A stretch of 64,000 nt of DNA, taken from the NCBI GenBank assembly GCA_028583685.1, contig JAMXIF010001183.1:15627868-15691867 (forward strand). Reading direction: 5' to 3'. A program made the position numbers and the translations under genes. The DNA is from Petaurus breviceps papuanus. Its lineage: Eukaryota; Chordata; Mammalia; Diprotodontia; Petauridae. The notes beneath the pieces are model-generated. The model ran no database searches. It was not told the origin of the DNA and saw nothing but the letters and a program-made list of their open reading frames with translations. How positions within the stretch are numbered: the stretch's first letter is position 1; each line of letters opens with the position of its first letter. Below are positions 47,241 to 58,194 of this stretch, piece by piece.

Positions 47241-47279
47241 TGAGGTAAGAGTAAAACTTAACAACTGAATAAATATGGG

Positions 47280-47510
47280 GGGGGGCTGAGAGTAAGTAAA
47301 GACTTAAAAGATGATTCTGAGGATAAGAACCTAGAAAAAAATGGAAAAGTTCACAAAAGAGGTGGGAAAAAAATAATGAGCTCTAATTTAGACAAGTTGA
47401 ATTTGAGATGCCTATGAGACTTCTAGCTGGAAATGTCCAATAGGCAGTTGGTGCTTCAAGACTGTAGCTCAAAGGAGAGACTAAGGCTGAATATAGATTT
47501 GTTTATATAA
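47280..47510 (-). mobile_element. L2 ORF fragment, minus
   Basis: AATTTGAGATGCCTATGAGA and TGTCCAATAGGCAGTTGGTG correspond to the reversed L2 reverse-transcriptase region (coding for NCLLDIS...HLKLN). Confidence 0.75.
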
Positions 47511-48599
47511 TCGTCATTCTACAAGCTCAAGCATTAGTTTAAACAATACTCATTATTAAAAAAAATAAGTAATATTTGAAAAGACTCCTTTAAGACAACA
47601 ATTATGCCTTGTATATGCTTTGGGTACTGCTTGGCATATGTTTTTACTCAGGATTCCCATGGGTTAACAGATTGGCAAAAGTGAAGCCTTATTATTGTAA
47701 AAGCATAATCAGAGCTTACAATTTTCTAACAAAGTACAAAGGATTACTTGCCAAAATGTTGAAAAACTAGCAAGTATTTCTGCAAAGAATTTGCTCTATC
47801 AGTATACAAAACACTGTAATGCTTTTGAAAATCACATGCTCCCCACTTTGCCAAAGTAGGAAAAATTTCATAGTTGTTTATTTTCAGTAATTCTTATAAC
47901 TAGGGTTTGGAGAGATTAAAAAAAAAACTAAAAAGTGCCTGATACATAGTAAATGCTTAATAAACATTTTGTCTATAGCTATCTATAGATAGTCATTATA
48001 TCTGTCATCTATCTATGAATAGCAGTGAAAATGAACTCTATATCACTAGGGAACAAAGTGGCTGTGGAAGGCTTTCTTGAAGCCATGGGATTTAACCTGG
48101 TCACAAAGGATGGGTAAATACTAATAGAGGGAAGAGTGGAAACCATTATAAAAATCAGCTACTCGCTGATAGAAATACATTTTCCATCACAAGACACTAT
48201 TCTAACTTACAAAATCTTAAATTAAGTATTCTCAAGTTTGGATAAAAAAATTCCTTTTAAATTCTTCCATTTCCACTCCCCCTATCCAACCCAACATGCT
48301 CCCATTACCTTCAAGCACTTAACCCCCAGCTACTTCAAACAATTAGTTATCTCCTTGCCATAATAACCTTCCCTCCCCATCAGGCCTGTATAGTCAATCA
48401 TCTCAATCTTATCAACCAGCAGCCTAGATTCCTTTGCTCTCACCCCATTTTTTAGCCAAGTCCACACAGTCAATCAACAGACCACTTGGGCAGAAAGTGG
48501 AAAGAGATGAATATTTTGTTAATCCTATACAAGAGAGCAAATGAGGTTTCAAAGAAGGAGTAGCATAACTACTTAAGCCCTAGAAAGAGTGACATCCCG
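47511..48599. other. Unassigned, with short L2 pieces
   Basis: 48055-48150 (GTGGAAGGCTTTCTTGAAGC) looks like reversed L2. 48270-48450 (CAATCATCTCAATCTTATCA) looks like plus-strand L2 ORF. The rest is unrecognised. Confidence 0.4.
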
Positions 48600-48845
48600 A
48601 CCCTAGACCACCAGCCCTATTTCCATCCAAGCATCGCTTCATAGCTAAAATCCAGGGAGCAGCCCTTGTGGAGATTACTGTGCAACTGACTTTGCGGGAG
48701 CTACAGCCCCCACCTTCTTGGCTGCTTCCATAGTTATTGATAATCCAGAAAAGAAAGTGCTCACTACTAAAGTGTCTGGTATTGTGAAATAATTCACTAT
48801 AAGCAAAATATATGGCTTCATCTATGGAAATGACAGTAATGGTGT
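48600..48845 (+). pseudogene. Decayed Y-box cold-shock protein fragment (YBX3/CSDA-like)
   Basis: One frame reads NPGSSPCGDYCATDFAG, ATAPTFLAAS, then PEKKVLTTKVSGIVK, a stop, and FTISKIYGFIYGNDSNG. The second half aligns to the start of the cold-shock domain of Y-box proteins ([30 protein letters not shown]). The nucleic-acid-binding tryptophan of the VKWFN motif is replaced by a stop codon. The Ala/Thr-rich stretch before it resembles the N-terminus of YBX3 more than YBX1. Similarity ends soon after the ND motif, so most of the gene is absent. There is no intron inside the recognisable part, which suits a processed retrocopy, but I see no poly(A) tail or target duplication. It is non-functional as a Y-box protein. 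Confidence 0.6.
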
Positions 48846-48929
48846 GGCAGCATTGCCATTAGCCTTGTCACTATACCTTAACAACAACTGGGCCTTTCCA
48901 TCTGCCTTGCTGCTGAAACCTCCTCTCCA

Positions 48930-49050
48930 TGTTGTCTCCCATCATTGAATGTGAGCTTACTGAGAGAGGAAGCAGTTGTCTGCCTTATTTATTTGCAAAC
49001 CCAGAACTTAGAACAATGTTTTGTGCATGCCAAACCCTTGGTAAAGACAT
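48930..49050 (+). mobile_element. L2 3'-end fragment, plus
   Basis: GAATGTGAGCTTACTGAGAG and CAGAACTTAGAACAATG match the L2 3' end just after the Y-box fragment. Confidence 0.6.
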
Positions 49051-49074
49051 TTCACTGATAACAATAGAGAAACT

Positions 49075-49480
49075 TTATAGCTGCTAAACTCTTATTTTGC
49101 TTTGGTTTTCTCTACCAAAGAGAACTATTTGTGAACTGGAAAGGATGGAACAAAAGTGACAAATAGCCAAGATAAGTAGGGAGATAGTAAGAGAATGAAC
49201 ACCTAGTCACCTTTGGTGAGTTCAAGGCACCAGATATGGATAGCCTCCATACCAAGGTACTAAAAGTATTGGCAGAAGAGATCGCTAAATAACCCAAAAG
49301 GTTTTATTTTCCTCATAAATCTAAATGAGTAGAATCTTCAGACTAATAGCTGAGTGAGCTTCAACTCCTGGCAAAATCCTAGAATATACTATTTCAGGAA
49401 GAGTAACTGAATGAGTAACAGAAAAGGCTCGGTGAAAACAAAGAGCCTCTGCATGGTTTCATAAACAATAACCTATTTTT
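49075..49480 (+). mobile_element. CR1/L3 reverse-transcriptase fragment, plus
   Basis: AACTGGAAAGGATGGAACAA, CCTTTGGTGAGTTCAAGGCA, CAAGGTACTAAAAGTATTGG and GAGCTTCAACTCCTGGCAAA follow the CR1 RT N-terminal order (coding S-L-T-S-I-P-G-K). Confidence 0.7.
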
Positions 49481-49819
49481 TTTTTAATTGGCAGGATTAT
49501 TAAGCTCAGAGAATAGGAAAATGCTATAGTTATGATGTCCCTTGCTTAAAATGAACAAAGAACAGTGAGATCTATTTATGCTGGACAAAATACAGCATAA
49601 CAATAACCATCAATTATGTACAATGTCCCTGCTTACTTCACCTGGCATTTTGCTCTTGCCCCTGGCCTTATTTGTAAATCAGCCTAGGATCACCTTAGAA
49701 ACAGGATCTTGTTGCCCCAGCCCCCATAAAGCTCCTGTGGGATTGAGGGGTAGATTCACAATTGTGGATTTAATACAAGTTAAAAGAAACTTTTCCCCCC
49801 TGTCAGATAGTTGTTTCCT
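49481..49819. other. Unassigned sequence
   Basis: No gene or clear repeat recognised. Confidence 0.4.
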
Positions 49820-50275
49820 TGATATGCTGTATGGTCCAGCCAAGACGGTCTTCATTCTGTTCTTCATGTAAAAATGTGAATCCATCTTCTGTCCCTATAC
49901 CTTTGCACTGGCTACTGATCCTCATCACCAGAATGTTATCCCTCCTCACCTCTGTCTCTTGGAATTGGTCATTTCTTTCAAGATTTGGCTCAAGCATGAC
50001 CTTTCCACATGACATCTTTTCTGATCCCCAACCACACCCCCAACTGCCAGTATACTCCCCATCAAAAGTTGCTTTATGTTAATTATATAGATAATCAAAA
50101 TTACATATAGCACATCTATGTATGTGAGTGTATACACACACACGTGTGTATATTGTCTCCACCAATAGAACATGGGCTACCTGAAAACAAAAACATTGCT
50201 TTTGGCTTTATATCCCTAGTGCTTAGCAAGTATCTAGTACATAGTAGGTTTTTAAATGCTTGTAGATTGATGATC
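49820..50275 (+). mobile_element. L2 LINE 3' end, plus
   Basis: TTTCAAGATTTGGCTCAAGC, TTTGGCTTTATATCCCTAGT and GTACATAGTAGGTTTTTAAA. A TGTGTATACACACAC tract is internal. Confidence 0.75.
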
Positions 50276-50309
50276 ATAAGACTAGAATGGTTCTTAGAAG
50301 CCGCCTAGT

Positions 50310-50570
50310 ACAAAATTTAGGTGGTGCTAGAGCGTCAGGCCTAAAGTCATAAAAATCTGAGTTCAAATCTGGCCTCTTATACTTATTAGCTCTGTGACCC
50401 TGGGCAAGTCATTTAACCTCTGTTTGTCTTAGTTTTTTCATCTTTAAAATGAGTGTATTAGCACCTGCCTTGCAGGGTTGTGGTAAGGGTCAAGTGAAAT
50501 CATATTTGTAAAGCACTTTGCACAGTGCCCAGCATACAGTAGGTACCACACAAATGCTTGACTCCCCCCA
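50310..50570 (+). mobile_element. MIR SINE, plus, near full length
   Basis: GAGTTCAAATCTGGCCTCTT, GTGACCCTGGGCAAGTCATT, CAGGGTTGTGGTAAGGGTC and TAAAGCACTTTGCACAGTG. Confidence 0.85.
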
Positions 50571-50728
50571 GTCTCCTCATCTTAAAGGCAAGGAAATTGA
50601 TAAAGCAGACAGTTTAAGTGACTTGCCCAAGGTCACACAGGTAGTAAACAACAACGGTAAGACATGAACCTGGATCTCTCGACTCCGAAGCCAATCCACT
50701 TTCCAGTACACCATGCTGCTGCTCTGCT
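50571..50728 (-). mobile_element. MIR SINE, minus
   Basis: AAGTGACTTGCCCAAGGTCA, CATGAACCTGGATCTCTCGA and TACACCATGCTGCTGCTCTG. It sits tail-to-tail with the plus MIR immediately before it. Confidence 0.8.
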
Positions 50729-51509
50729 TCCAATCTGTCAAGATACAGTCAATGTCTATTTTGTGTGATGCTGCATGGTGCTCAACACTTTCTAACTCTT
50801 CCAGTTACCTTCCAGAAGAAATAATACACAAATGGGAAGCTTCTGGATAATGTACAAGCTTTTGGCCTCTTTCATTTCTTAATCCTAAATCTCATTTTCT
50901 GGCATATTTTTCTGTATCCTTGAGCCAACGCTCAGAACAAAGGCACTTACTACCAAGGTATATGTTCCCTTGGTTTGGAGGAGTTTCATCAAATTCTTAA
51001 TGAAATTCTTCTCTTTCTTCATCCTCTGTAACAGATGTTTGCACATAAACTGCAGTCATCTTCAGGGTGGTCTATTTATATTTGTCATCAACACTGTAAG
51101 TCAAAAAGACCAACGTCCCATGTAATTATATTCCTTGTTGCCTTTGGGTGTGTGATGAGACCAACTCTGCCAATGCCTTTATTTTATTCTGCTCCCACTG
51201 AGCTGCAGGTTATTTACTTCTGGTGCCATTTATGGTGAGAATGTCAATGTGTTCATGCTTCAGGCCAGAAATGTCTCACCTGTAGCTTGTCAACAGGATA
51301 ATTAATTTTTATAGATGCCTAAAAAGCGTGTGGTCCTTAACACTTGCTTTCTTTTACAATACTCCATCACTTTCACTGAAGGAGGCTGTATAAAGAGAAT
51401 TGGTTTGTATTTTGATTTGTTTCGTGGGAAATATAAGGGGGCAAAAAGAGTTGACCATGAATTTTCATTTACTGCTAAAATTTAACTGATGTAAAGAGTC
51501 ACCCAAATT
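50729..51509. other. Unassigned sequence
   Basis: No gene or repeat recognised. Confidence 0.4.
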
Positions 51510-52555
51510 GATTCATGAATCAACATGCATTAAGTGCCTACACTGTGCTAGACACTGTCCCTGCCTCAAGAAGTTTGTGTTTCTTAGGAGAAAAAAACCA
51601 TATGAATAAATGCTAAATAATATAAATATAAAGTAGGAGGTTCCATGGGTAGAGTGCTGGGCCTGGAGTCAGGAAGACCTGAGTTCAAATCCAGCTTCAG
51701 ACACTTACTAGCTGTGTGACTCTGAGCAAGTCACTTAACCTCTGCCACTGGAAAAGAAAATGGCAAAATATTCCAAGAATATTGCCAAGAAAACCCCATG
51801 GACGGTATTGGCAAGCTATGGTTCATGGGGTCAAAAAGAATAGAACATAACTGAATGATGAATAACAACAGTATATGAATTAATTACAAATTTGAGGAGT
51901 ATACTGGAAAAATCTCATGAATGATATAGCATTTAAGTTGATCTTTCAAGAAAACCAGGGTTTCTAAGAGGCAGAGGTTAAGATTGCATTCTAGAGATAG
52001 GATTTAGCCTGTGCTAAGGCATGGAGACTAGTTTGGCTGGAATATAATATGTAATAAGCCAGGAAACATTTGTTGAAAGAAGACTGTGAAGAGTTGGAAC
52101 TGGAAAATAAAGGGGTTTGTATTTTATCCGAGGCATGGCAAGAAGCTACTGGAGTTTTAGGAGTAGAGGAGAGAGATAATCAAATCTGTGCTTCACTCTT
52201 CTAAAATGCTTTGCCTTCTGTGAGCAAGTTGGATGGAAAAGGGGAGATATTTGAGGAAAATGACAAGGCTGTTGCCTGAAGAAAGAGGTCCTGAAGTCGG
52301 GGGGTAGGGGAGTGGCTACATGAATGGGGAGAAGGGGAAGCATGGAAAAGAGAATGTGCATGTAGAACTGATAAGAATGAGAAATAACTGGAAGTGGTGA
52401 GAGTGGGACGGAATGTGAAGAGTCAAAGATAAACTCTGAAGATACATACCTGAAGGAGAGTGGTGTCCCTGTTTGGGGAAAGGGTGAGAGGGATGGTTAG
52501 ATTTATGCTTCAGGAAAAGGAGGTTGATGGCAGACTGTAGCGGTAAGACAGCTGA
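51510..52555 (-). mobile_element. L2 LINE, minus, interrupted by a MAR1-like SINE
   Basis: 51510-51634 is the reversed 3' end (CATGCATTAAGTGCCTACAC). 51876-52555 continues (TTTGTATTTTATCCGAGGCA, GCAAGAAGCTACTGGAGTTT) into reversed ORF text. Confidence 0.75.
51635..51875 (+). mobile_element. MAR1-like SINE, plus, inserted in L2
   Basis: GAGTTCAAATCCAGCTTCAG, ACTAGCTGTGTGACTCTGAG and tail GCCAAGAAAACCCCATGGAC, ATGGTTCATGGGGTC. Confidence 0.85.
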
Positions 52556-53225
52556 GGTATCATCAAACACCATCCCTTGCCATGGTTCATAAGCATTCTA
52601 CTTCACTAATTTGAAAACCTAATAGTCACTTATCTTACATTAAGCTCCAAACATTCCACCCTTCCCTATTCTTCAACCTTCTGACACTTGCACCCCTCTT
52701 GGCTCTCTTCAAGACCTCCAATTCCCCCATCTCTCAGTACTTTTACAGGTTCTGTTCTGATTACACCTTTTTCCTCTCCAACCTCAACCCAACAGTCATC
52801 CGTTTCAACTCTACAAGTTCCCTAAGTGATGGCCTCGTACCCACAAAATTTAAAAAGTTCTCAAGAAAATTCTTCACCTCATTGAGAAGCTCCTCTCTGA
52901 AGGATGTATATAAGAATGCTGACAAGAAATACACAGAATAATAAGGCACAGGGGGCATGTGATCTGCTTTTGGGTCACAGAAACATTCATTTAAGTAAAA
53001 CCATGATGAATTACCATGGTCAAAAAACCTTCTGATAATAAGCCTCCCTTCCCTATTGGTCCTCATTCAAACAGCAGACACAGTCTATTCCCAGGACCAT
53101 ATTCAAAGTTTGTCTGACCCTTGGTAAAACCAATTAGATAACCCTTTGTTAGGTAAACCTTCAAGGAGTCAGGGTCACCTCTATGCCACGATTAAATATC
53201 AAGGTAGGCCTTTGGTACCCAGATA
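52556..53225. other. Unassigned; possibly L2 ORF in part
   Basis: 52600-52800 is pyrimidine-rich and L2-like without landmarks. The frames at 52699-52941 and 52761-53066 are open but unrecognised. Confidence 0.35.
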
Positions 53226-53430
53226 GGCACTTAATAAATGTCTTTTGAAATCCTCAGTACATATCTTTGTGCTTTATATTCTCTGTCTGGAATGCCATTC
53301 TTCACCATCTCTATCTTTATAGTACCCAGCCTTCAAGTCTCAAGTCATATGTCAGCAACCCCCACTCCAGGACACCATCACTGATCACCAGCACTATTAA
53401 CCCCTGTTGTATTTTGTTTATTCCACTCCG
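53226..53430 (+). mobile_element. L2 3' fragments, plus
   Basis: GGCACTTAATAAATGTCTTT, then TCTGTCTGGAATGCCATTCT and CCAGCCTTCAAGTCTCAAG. Confidence 0.6.
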
Positions 53431-53467
53431 ATTTATCCAATGCATTTATTAAGTACATACCACCTGC

Positions 53468-53575
53468 AAGGAAGGCCGATTAAGGTAGTAGATTTAGTTC
53501 TTGGCTTGTAGTCAGGAAGACCTAAATTCAAATCCCAACTCTGACATGTGCTAGCTATGTTACCCTGGGCAAAGG
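53468..53575 (+). mobile_element. CORE-SINE fragment, plus
   Basis: GTAGTCAGGAAGACCTAAAT, TCAAATCCCAACTCTG and GCTAGCTATGTTACCCTGGG. Confidence 0.7.
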
Positions 53576-54029
53576 TTTGGTACTTTTGCTTTTGGGGTGT
53601 TTTTTTTTTTAATTTTATGTGTTTCAGCCAGTTCCCTAGAACTTGCTTCTTGGAGCTCACCAGGATCCTTCTGGTATTCATAAGATAATAAATTTTAAGG
53701 ATACAAACATTAAAGCCAACACTAGTCCTGCAAGAGAAAGCTCAAAGAGCTTAAAATAGAATAGGAGTGATGCCTCAAGTATAAAAGGAGTAGGAGTCAA
53801 GGTAAAATGGTGATGATCAAAACAGGAATGCAAACATACCCTAAGAAATTTGAGGAGAGAGCAATTTCAGGTGTGTAGCTTTTATACTGCTTCAGTTTAT
53901 ATGCATGTGTGCCCATCCAATTGTAAGCCTTTAGAAGGCAAGAGAATATATAGCTTATGTGATTTTGTATTTCTCCATCACTCACTAAAATTCCTTAGAC
54001 CAAGAAGGCGTTCTATTCGCAATATTAAT
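53576..54029. other. Unassigned sequence
   Basis: No gene or repeat recognised. Confidence 0.4.
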
Positions 54030-55478
54030 AACAATAATAGATTGCATTTATATATGGTTTTAAGGTTTGTAAGTTTCTTTACATGTATCGTTTGATGCCC
54101 CATGACACTTTGAGCTGAGTCATTATTTTCCTCATTTTATAAATGGAAAACTAATGCCAAGAGAGGTTGAGTAGCCCAGAATCACAGTTAGTTGCATGTT
54201 TAAGGCAGGATTATGAATTCATGTCTCCCCCTCTCTAAATTCAGTCCTCTACCCATGTAATGGCAAGCACAGTAGTTCACACCTTGTTTCAGCTATTGAA
54301 TTAACACCTTGTTTCAGTTCAAGTTTCTTTTGAGCCTTGTATCAAGTCTGTTAAGAAAGAGAATGTGTGAACCCCACAACTTATGATCCCTAGAACTCAT
54401 GAGCAACAGGAAGGGGAGGAGTTAATGACCATACATGAGGAGAGGCCCATGCTAGAGACAGCAGAACTGAGAAGAAGACTCTTGTGGTGGCAGAGCCAAG
54501 AAGGAGAAAACTTGTGGCATCCTGGCACTTTGTTTGTATGCTCTGTCTGTGTTGATGTTTGTTTGTGATACTTTGTACAAAAGCCCTGAGACCTTATTGG
54601 AAGCCCTGACAGAGAATTTTCTGGTTGTATTTTTACAGAAGTCCTGAAGGAGGGTTTTGGAGGTCCCGGGACTTTACTGATGATGTGTGCTGACATCTTG
54701 GACCTTGTTTGTGGGTCTGTGTTGATTTCTATATTGATGATTTGTGTTGAGTTCTCAGACCTTGTTGGGTGGGTCTGGGTTGATTTCACAGGCAGATAGT
54801 GAATTGATGATGATGCTGGCAATGTGCATGAATATTACTGTGGGTCTGTTAAATTTTGTCTTCCCAGAAACAGGAACTATGAAGGACTTGAGGTGGACTG
54901 GACACTGTGCACTTCAGTATGGAATGGGAACTGGACAAAAAACTGGAAAAGGAGCTGGACAAGGAATTGGGAGCTGCCTGCCTTTGAACGCAGGTGACAG
55001 CTGGAGCTGGGACCATGGAAGAGGAACCATGGAAGCTGAGAGCCAGCCTCAAGTCAAGCTGAAAGAAGACTTTACTTGGATACTGTGTACTGACTGAGAA
55101 GATTATGATTTACTGTGACCTAGGGATGAAGAACTTTGACTTTGATATTTTTTCATTGAATTAAGAATTTGTGATTGACTAAATGAGTGTACTTTGTTTA
55201 AAACGATGTGACCACTTTGGTGAAAACTATATGGCCATTTTAGTGATAAGTTGTTGAGTTGTGACATGGTGAATGCTGTATTTTGATTTTCTGTGATAAG
55301 CTATAATATTGTGAATGCTGTACCTTGATTTCTGTGAATGTTTTGCTCTGATTTGTTATTGAATAAATAGAGAGTTCGCCATACTATGTAATCAGAACCT
55401 TGAAAGCTGTTCACAGCAGCAGTCCTCTGGAAAGCTGCTCATGCTTGGCTTTACAACCCACCATGCTACCTAGCTGTT
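54030..55478 (-). mobile_element. MIR SINE, minus, split by an LTR
   Basis: 54030-54255 runs from AATAGATTGCATTTATATAT through AACTAATGCCAAGAGAGG to CAGTCCTCTACCCA. 55456-55478 supplies the missing end ACCCACCATGCTACCTAGCTG in two parts (ACCCA and CCATGCTACCTAGCTG). Confidence 0.75.
54256..55455 (+). mobile_element. Solitary LTR of an endogenous retrovirus-like element (1.2 kb)
   Basis: The element begins TGTAATGG and ends GGCTTTACA, with 5-base inverted ends TGTAA/TTACA. It is flanked by the 5-base duplication ACCCA (54251-54255, 55456-55460). It splits a MIR whose two halves join cleanly. An AATAAA signal lies at 55362-55367, about 90 bases before the 3' end, which sets the plus orientation. 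I do not recognise the family. A 5-base duplication is seen in ERVL-type and some other retroviral groups. No internal coding region is attached, so it looks like a solo LTR fossil, younger than the MIR it entered. Confidence 0.7.
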
Positions 55479-55549
55479 TGGTGAAATATGTGAATTAGAA
55501 ATGTTTCTTACTTTATTCTAAAATACTTTTCATACTCCTCTCAGATAGA

Positions 55550-55665
55550 CATAGAATAAAATAATTTTAGAATCCAAAGGAATATCAGTCATTATCTAGG
55601 TCAAACCCACCCCCCATTTTACAAATGGAGAAACCAAGGCCAAAAGGATAATAAATAAAAATACC
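55550..55665 (-). mobile_element. MIR fragment, minus
   Basis: AATTTTAGAATCCAAAGGAA, CCATTTTACAAATGGAGAAA and CCAAGGCCAAAAGG. Confidence 0.65.
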
Positions 55666-55667
55666 AC

Positions 55668-55965
55668 ACTTCTTTCAAGGTCCAGGACATTGGAACCTTA
55701 CCACCTCCATGAAGACTTCCTTGACAAAAGTCACCCTACAATACTCTTTGCTATTTTAAATTCTCCAAACTTGAATATATCATATGGCACAGTATGAAGG
55801 ATTTCCTTATATTGCCTAGGAATTACTTTCTAGCTCTTTCATAATATGTCTCCATTCCAATTAGTCTATAAACTATTCATAGGATTTTTTCTTTGCCTTT
55901 CTTGCTTGTATCATTGGTAACAAGAATAGGTGGTTCATAAATGTTTGCTAAATTAAATGAACCTG
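55668..55965 (+). mobile_element. L2 3' end, plus
   Basis: CCATGAAGACTTCCTTGACA, TTAGTCTATAAACTATTCAT and GGTTCATAAATGTTTGCTAA. Confidence 0.75.
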
Positions 55966-56534
55966 TCACTAAGAGAAAATATGGCATCGTGGACTAATCA
56001 ATCAATAAAATTTATCTGAATTCCCATCTCAATTCTGTTTCCATATCTACAAAACAAATACTCACTTGGAAACAGGAATTGTATAATGAGAACGATTAAG
56101 ATTTCATTAATATGAAATAAATATTTAAATTTAAAGCCTGATATACATCCAGAGAGTGAGAGTGTGTTTTTGGCTGCCTATCTTCTCCCTGGCTGTAGGC
56201 AGGCACCTGCAGGAAGTTAGTAAACCTATGCAATCTAGGGCAGTCCCTTGGCACTTAAATCACCTGCAGCAACTTTCAGGTATCAGATTGCTACAGGAGT
56301 TCAACTATGTATATCAAATACATATCAAATACATCAGACTACCACCCAGTCTGAAACATGCTTCCTAGAATTTTTATTTTCAATACTTCAGATTTTAATT
56401 TTTTTATTTAAATCAATAGGAAATATTTCCAACTCTGAATCATTATGATACAATGATTATATTGTAAACCAGTCATTCTTTTTTAATTCTCTATATACTT
56501 ATATATGTACAACACAGTTTGCTCGAACCTTCAA
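55966..56534. other. Unassigned sequence
   Basis: No gene or repeat recognised. Confidence 0.4.
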
Positions 56535-56845
56535 GGGTTTCACAAAATCTCAGAGCTAGAAGAAGCTGTATAGTTCAACCTTTACCTGAACAGGATCCCT
56601 TTTATGGTCTACCAGACAAAAGTTCAGGTGGCATTTGCTTAAAGACCTCCAGCAAAAGGAAACCTCTAGACTTTTCCAAATTTCTCCATCCACCCCTACC
56701 CCCTGGATTTTTAGCCTCCTTTTGTATGTTGTCCTCTCACTCCTTGAGAGAGGGCACTACCTCTTACATATCTGTATCCCCATCACTTAGTACAGTATAT
56801 GATACATAGAAGACATTTAATAAACATTTATTGACTAACTGAATG
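56535..56845. mobile_element. CR1/L3 3' end (minus) followed by L2 3' end (plus)
   Basis: 56535-56660 is reversed CR1/L3 (AATCTCAGAGCTAGAAGAAG, TTGCTTAAAGACCTCCAGC). 56665-56845 is L2 in plus orientation (CACTCCTTGAGAGAGGGCAC, ATTTAATAAACATTTATTGA). Confidence 0.7.
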
Positions 56846-57009
56846 ACTACTACTTTCAGAGGCACCCAATATTACCCTTGTGGATAGCTCTAATATTCAG
56901 GAATTTCTCCCCAACAGCAAGCAAATCATTTGCCTCTTTCCAACTTTCACCCAGTGTCCCTATTTTTTCATTCTCAGACCAGGGAGAACAAGTTTTTGTT
57001 TTACTAAAA

Positions 57010-57072
57010 CAAATTTTAAAGATAGATTGGTAGACAGACAGATAGATAATTAGATAGAGAGAGAGATAAAAA
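57010..57072. repeat. GATA/GACA-rich simple repeat
   Basis: Imperfect GATA, GACA and GAGA units. Confidence 0.8.
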
Positions 57073-57529
57073 ATCAACACATCATGATAGAGCATCAAAG
57101 TAGGTCTTCTGTGGAGAATGTTTGAACAAGTATATGTAATACATTTTTTAAAAAATATATATATCACAAATTGGCACTTATTTTGGCAAATTTATAAAGA
57201 AAAAGATCTTTACTATAATGTATAACAAAAAGGATATACTGATGATTAAGAATGGATTTTAATGGAGACTTGACTCAATATAAAGGACATTTAGTAGATG
57301 TAGCTGCAATTTAGAAAGTTATTGGAAGTAACAATTGATTACAAATAAAATAATAACAGTACTCACTATCATATTATTATGTAACTATAATAATATAGTG
57401 CTTTAGGGTATATAAAGCACTTAGCTTATTATCTGATTTGGTCCTCATTATGACCCTGTCAATTAGGTACTGAAAATCTAATACAGAGGCTATGATATGT
57501 AAGCAAATAACTATGATATATGGTAGAAG
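57073..57529. other. Mostly unassigned, with MIR 3' part at 57385-57480
   Basis: ATAAAGCACTTAGCTTATTA and TTTGGTCCTCATTATGACCC indicate a minus MIR fragment. The rest is AT-rich. Confidence 0.5.
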
Positions 57530-57790
57530 GTAATAAGGATAAAAAAGAAACCCAGACAATATGTAGGAAGAGCACTGGAGTAAGGAGCAAACTTTTAGTT
57601 GGAGGTCAGGGAAGACTTCACAGATGAGGTGGAAGCTGAGCTGGTTCTTAAAAGAGGATTTCGGTAGGCACATATATGAAAGGATTCCACTCAAGGCCAG
57701 GAGAAGGCCCGCAGGGATGATCAGAGGCAGGGTATTTTCGGACATGATCGGGGCACAGTTAATAGTCTAGTTTGGGTCAGAACTAAGTCT
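57530..57790 (-). mobile_element. L2 3' region, minus
   Basis: GGGAAGACTTCACAGATGAG, GAAGCTGAGCTGGTTCTTAA and ATGATCGGGGCACAG follow the reversed L2 3' order. Confidence 0.6.
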
Positions 57791-58194
57791 ATATTTTGTA
57801 ATACAATGGCAGCTACTGCCAAGTCACTCCCCTGTGACATGCAGGGACAGCTTAACTGGGTGTAATTAAGGATGAAGAAAGGTCTACTGGGTCTGGTAGA
57901 TTTAATTAGTCTAGCCAGTTTTGTGTTTTTGATAGTCTGGATGGTTCAGAAAGCAAGAAAACCCTGGTCTTGATGTGTCTTTGTATCTTTTTTCATAAAT
58001 TATTCACCATGAAAGAGCTATGTAAAAGAGCACATCTGTAGGTGTCACTGCCACAGGTGTCTGAGGTGTTGTGTTGGGAGTTAGTATCATTTATGAGTCT
58101 GTTATGACTTTCACAGACAACTTCCCTTGCATTTCTGATATGATACTGGTCCTGAGACTGCCCCCCCATCACCCTAAGGGCATGCATTTTAGAG
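57791..58194. other. Unassigned sequence
   Basis: It may be further decayed L2. No landmark. Confidence 0.35.

Noticed and set aside
52699-53066. Open frames on both strands
   Set aside because: No recognised family; the region is L2-like on its left side.
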